A stretch of 7,175 bases of DNA from Chlamydiia bacterium. Lineage in GTDB: Bacteria; Chlamydiota; Chlamydiia; Chlamydiales; FEN-1388. Positions 6,570 through 7,175 of this stretch are shown piece after piece. Where the stretch lies: positions 1-7,175 of the forward strand of contig JAQGPK010000036.1 in the NCBI GenBank assembly GCA_028293095.1, given 5' to 3'. A program made the translations under genes and the position numbers. The notes below the pieces were generated by a model. That model saw nothing but the letters and a program-made list of their open reading frames with translations. It did no database searches and was not told where the DNA came from. Position 1 is the stretch's first letter. Every line of letters starts with the position of its first letter.

Positions 6570-6932
6570 ATGAGCCAATATGAAGAGCTTGCAACATATG
6601 TGAAACAATTAGGTATTGAACAGACTAAACGACACATTTTTCTCTGCTGTGATCAAACTAAACCCAAATGCTGTAGCCTCAATGACGGAATAGAATCATG
6701 GGAATATCTGAAAGCGCGGCTGAAAGAGCTCAATCTCAGTAATTCGGGGAGTATCCAGCGTTCCAAAGTGAATTGTTTACGCGTCTGTGTACAGGGTCCA
6801 ATTGCTGTCGTCTATCCTGAGGGGATTTGGTACCACTCATGCAGAAAAGATGTGCTAGAGCGCATCATTCAAGAGCACCTGATTGGCGGAAAACCAGTAC
6901 AAGAATATGTCTTTGCTGGCCCAACTACCTAA
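6570..6932 (+). CDS. Thioredoxin-like [2Fe-2S] ferredoxin (COG3411 type)
   Basis: A small cytosolic electron-transfer protein of 120 residues, related to the 24-kDa NuoE subunit fold. It has an N-terminal helix, then the strand RHIFLCCDQTKPKCC (21-35) and VNCLRVCVQGPIAVVYPEG (67-85). The C-x3-C pair is C69/C73, with the characteristic GP and VYPEGIWY following. The other two cluster ligands must come from C26/C27 and C34/C35, both of which are doublets; C91 is extra. The C-terminal helix ends with GGKPVQEYVF, typical of the family. The frame is open from an earlier ATG at 6543 (nine residues longer), but that start has no ribosome site, whereas AAAGGG at 6558-6563 lies six bases before the ATG at 6570. 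It follows the terminator directly. A weak -10-like TACTAT at 6527-6532 could drive it. Partner enzyme unknown. Confidence 0.88.
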   Translation: MSQYEELATYVKQLGIEQTKRHIFLCCDQTKPKCCSLNDGIESWEYLKARLKELNLSNSGSIQRSKVNCLRVCVQGPIAVVYPEGIWYHSCRKDVLERIIQEHLIGGKPVQEYVFAGPTT

Positions 6933-6992
6933 ACGTGGCTCTATCAACTAAAACATTTTAAATTTAGTAGATATCGTAATAAGCTATGTTAA

Positions 6993-7024
6993 CTAATTTT
7001 TTATTGAAAAAAATTAAAAATTAG
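6993..7024. repeat. AT-rich inverted repeat downstream of the ferredoxin gene
   Basis: CTAATTTTT at 6993-7001 and AAAAATTAG at 7016-7024 are perfect inverted 9-base arms with a 14-base loop. A weak AT terminator for the ferredoxin transcript is possible, but the same DNA contains the -35 box of the next promoter, so it could also be an operator. It lacks a GC stem and a clear T-run after the right arm. Confidence 0.4.
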
Positions 7025-7032
7025 TATATAAT
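7004..7032 (+). promoter_or_regulatory. Near-consensus sigma70-type promoter
   Basis: The -35 box TTGAAA at 7004-7009 and a perfect -10 box TATAAT at 7027-7032 are separated by exactly 17 bases. Transcription would start near 7039, a short leader (about 14-26 bases) before the next gene. It is the strongest promoter match in the window. Confidence 0.7.
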
Positions 7033-7064
7033 TAATTTTTGTAAATCGACAAATGAGCATAAAG

Positions 7065-7175
7065 ATGAAAAAGCCACTTATTGGCATTTTAGCAAATGTA
7101 AAAACAATTGAAAGCGGTCCACTTATAGGGTCTGAAAGAATCTATGTAAATCGCGATTATGTAAATTGCATACTC
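7065..7175 (+). CDS. Peptidase C26 / gamma-glutamyl-GABA hydrolase-like protein, N-terminal fragment
   Basis: Thirty-seven codons are present before the right edge. The beginning, KKPLIGILANVKT, then the IGSERIYVNRDYVNCIL segment, matches the N-terminus of class-I glutamine-amidotransferase-like hydrolases of the PuuD/peptidase C26 family, which open with a (K)PLIGI strand and a Y-V-x-x-I helix. These cytosolic enzymes hydrolyse gamma-glutamyl bonds. The catalytic Cys-His-Glu would lie beyond the window, so activity cannot be judged. An in-frame ATG at 7053 would add MSIK; I prefer the ATG at 7065 because it matches the family N-terminus, but neither has a strong ribosome site. It is driven by the promoter at 7004-7032. 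Confidence 0.65.
   Translation, partial: MKKPLIGILANVKTIESGPLIGSERIYVNRDYVNCIL

Noticed and set aside
1..7175. CRISPR array, tRNA, insertion sequence or attachment site
   Set aside because: I found no regularly spaced repeats, no cloverleaf-like sequence, no transposase-like protein and no long terminal inverted or direct repeats.

Overview
The window looks like part of a Gram-negative chromosome of fairly low GC content. It encodes an outer-membrane Omp85 protein with its TamB-type partner, a C5-pathway haem enzyme, an unusual eukaryotic-type Ser/Thr kinase, a small [2Fe-2S] ferredoxin and the start of a class-I glutamine-amidotransferase-like hydrolase. The style of the HemL sequence and the exported or host-directed look of the kinase suggest a host-associated bacterium. 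An environmental member of Chlamydiota is my best guess, but this is an inference from protein style, not from a marker gene. No mobile element, CRISPR array, tRNA or rRNA was seen.

Layout. Positions 1-3428 hold a minus-strand pair: tamA (1692-3428), followed 21 bases later by tamB (1670 down to the left edge, 3' end missing). These are the two halves of a translocation and assembly module linking inner and outer membranes. A 129-base divergent intergenic region separates tamA from hemL (3558-4856, plus strand). It contains a small inverted repeat and a duplicated Shine-Dalgarno-like block.

After hemL comes a well-formed sigma70-type promoter (TTGCAA, 17 bases, TATATC) bracketed by an 8-base inverted repeat. 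Its predicted leader folds into two hairpins, and the second presents the ribosome binding site in its loop. The gene is a 432-residue kinase with a signal-peptide-like N-terminus (4993-6291). It is the most interesting item here. It lacks the usual beta-3 catalytic lysine, has Cys there instead, carries Lys in the glycine-rich loop and has DLG in place of DFG. This combination otherwise characterises the eukaryotic WNK ('with no lysine') kinases.

Positions 6292-6475 hold no convincing gene, only a short Lys/Glu-rich reading frame and an AT palindrome, and end in a strong intrinsic terminator (6476-6517). A thioredoxin-like [2Fe-2S] ferredoxin gene follows (6570-6932). An AT-rich spacer with a very good promoter (TTGAAA, 17 bases, TATAAT) then leads into a peptidase C26 type gene cut by the right edge.

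The genes do not form one pathway. tamA and tamB are a functional unit. hemL, the kinase, the ferredoxin and the hydrolase appear to be separate transcription units or short ones.
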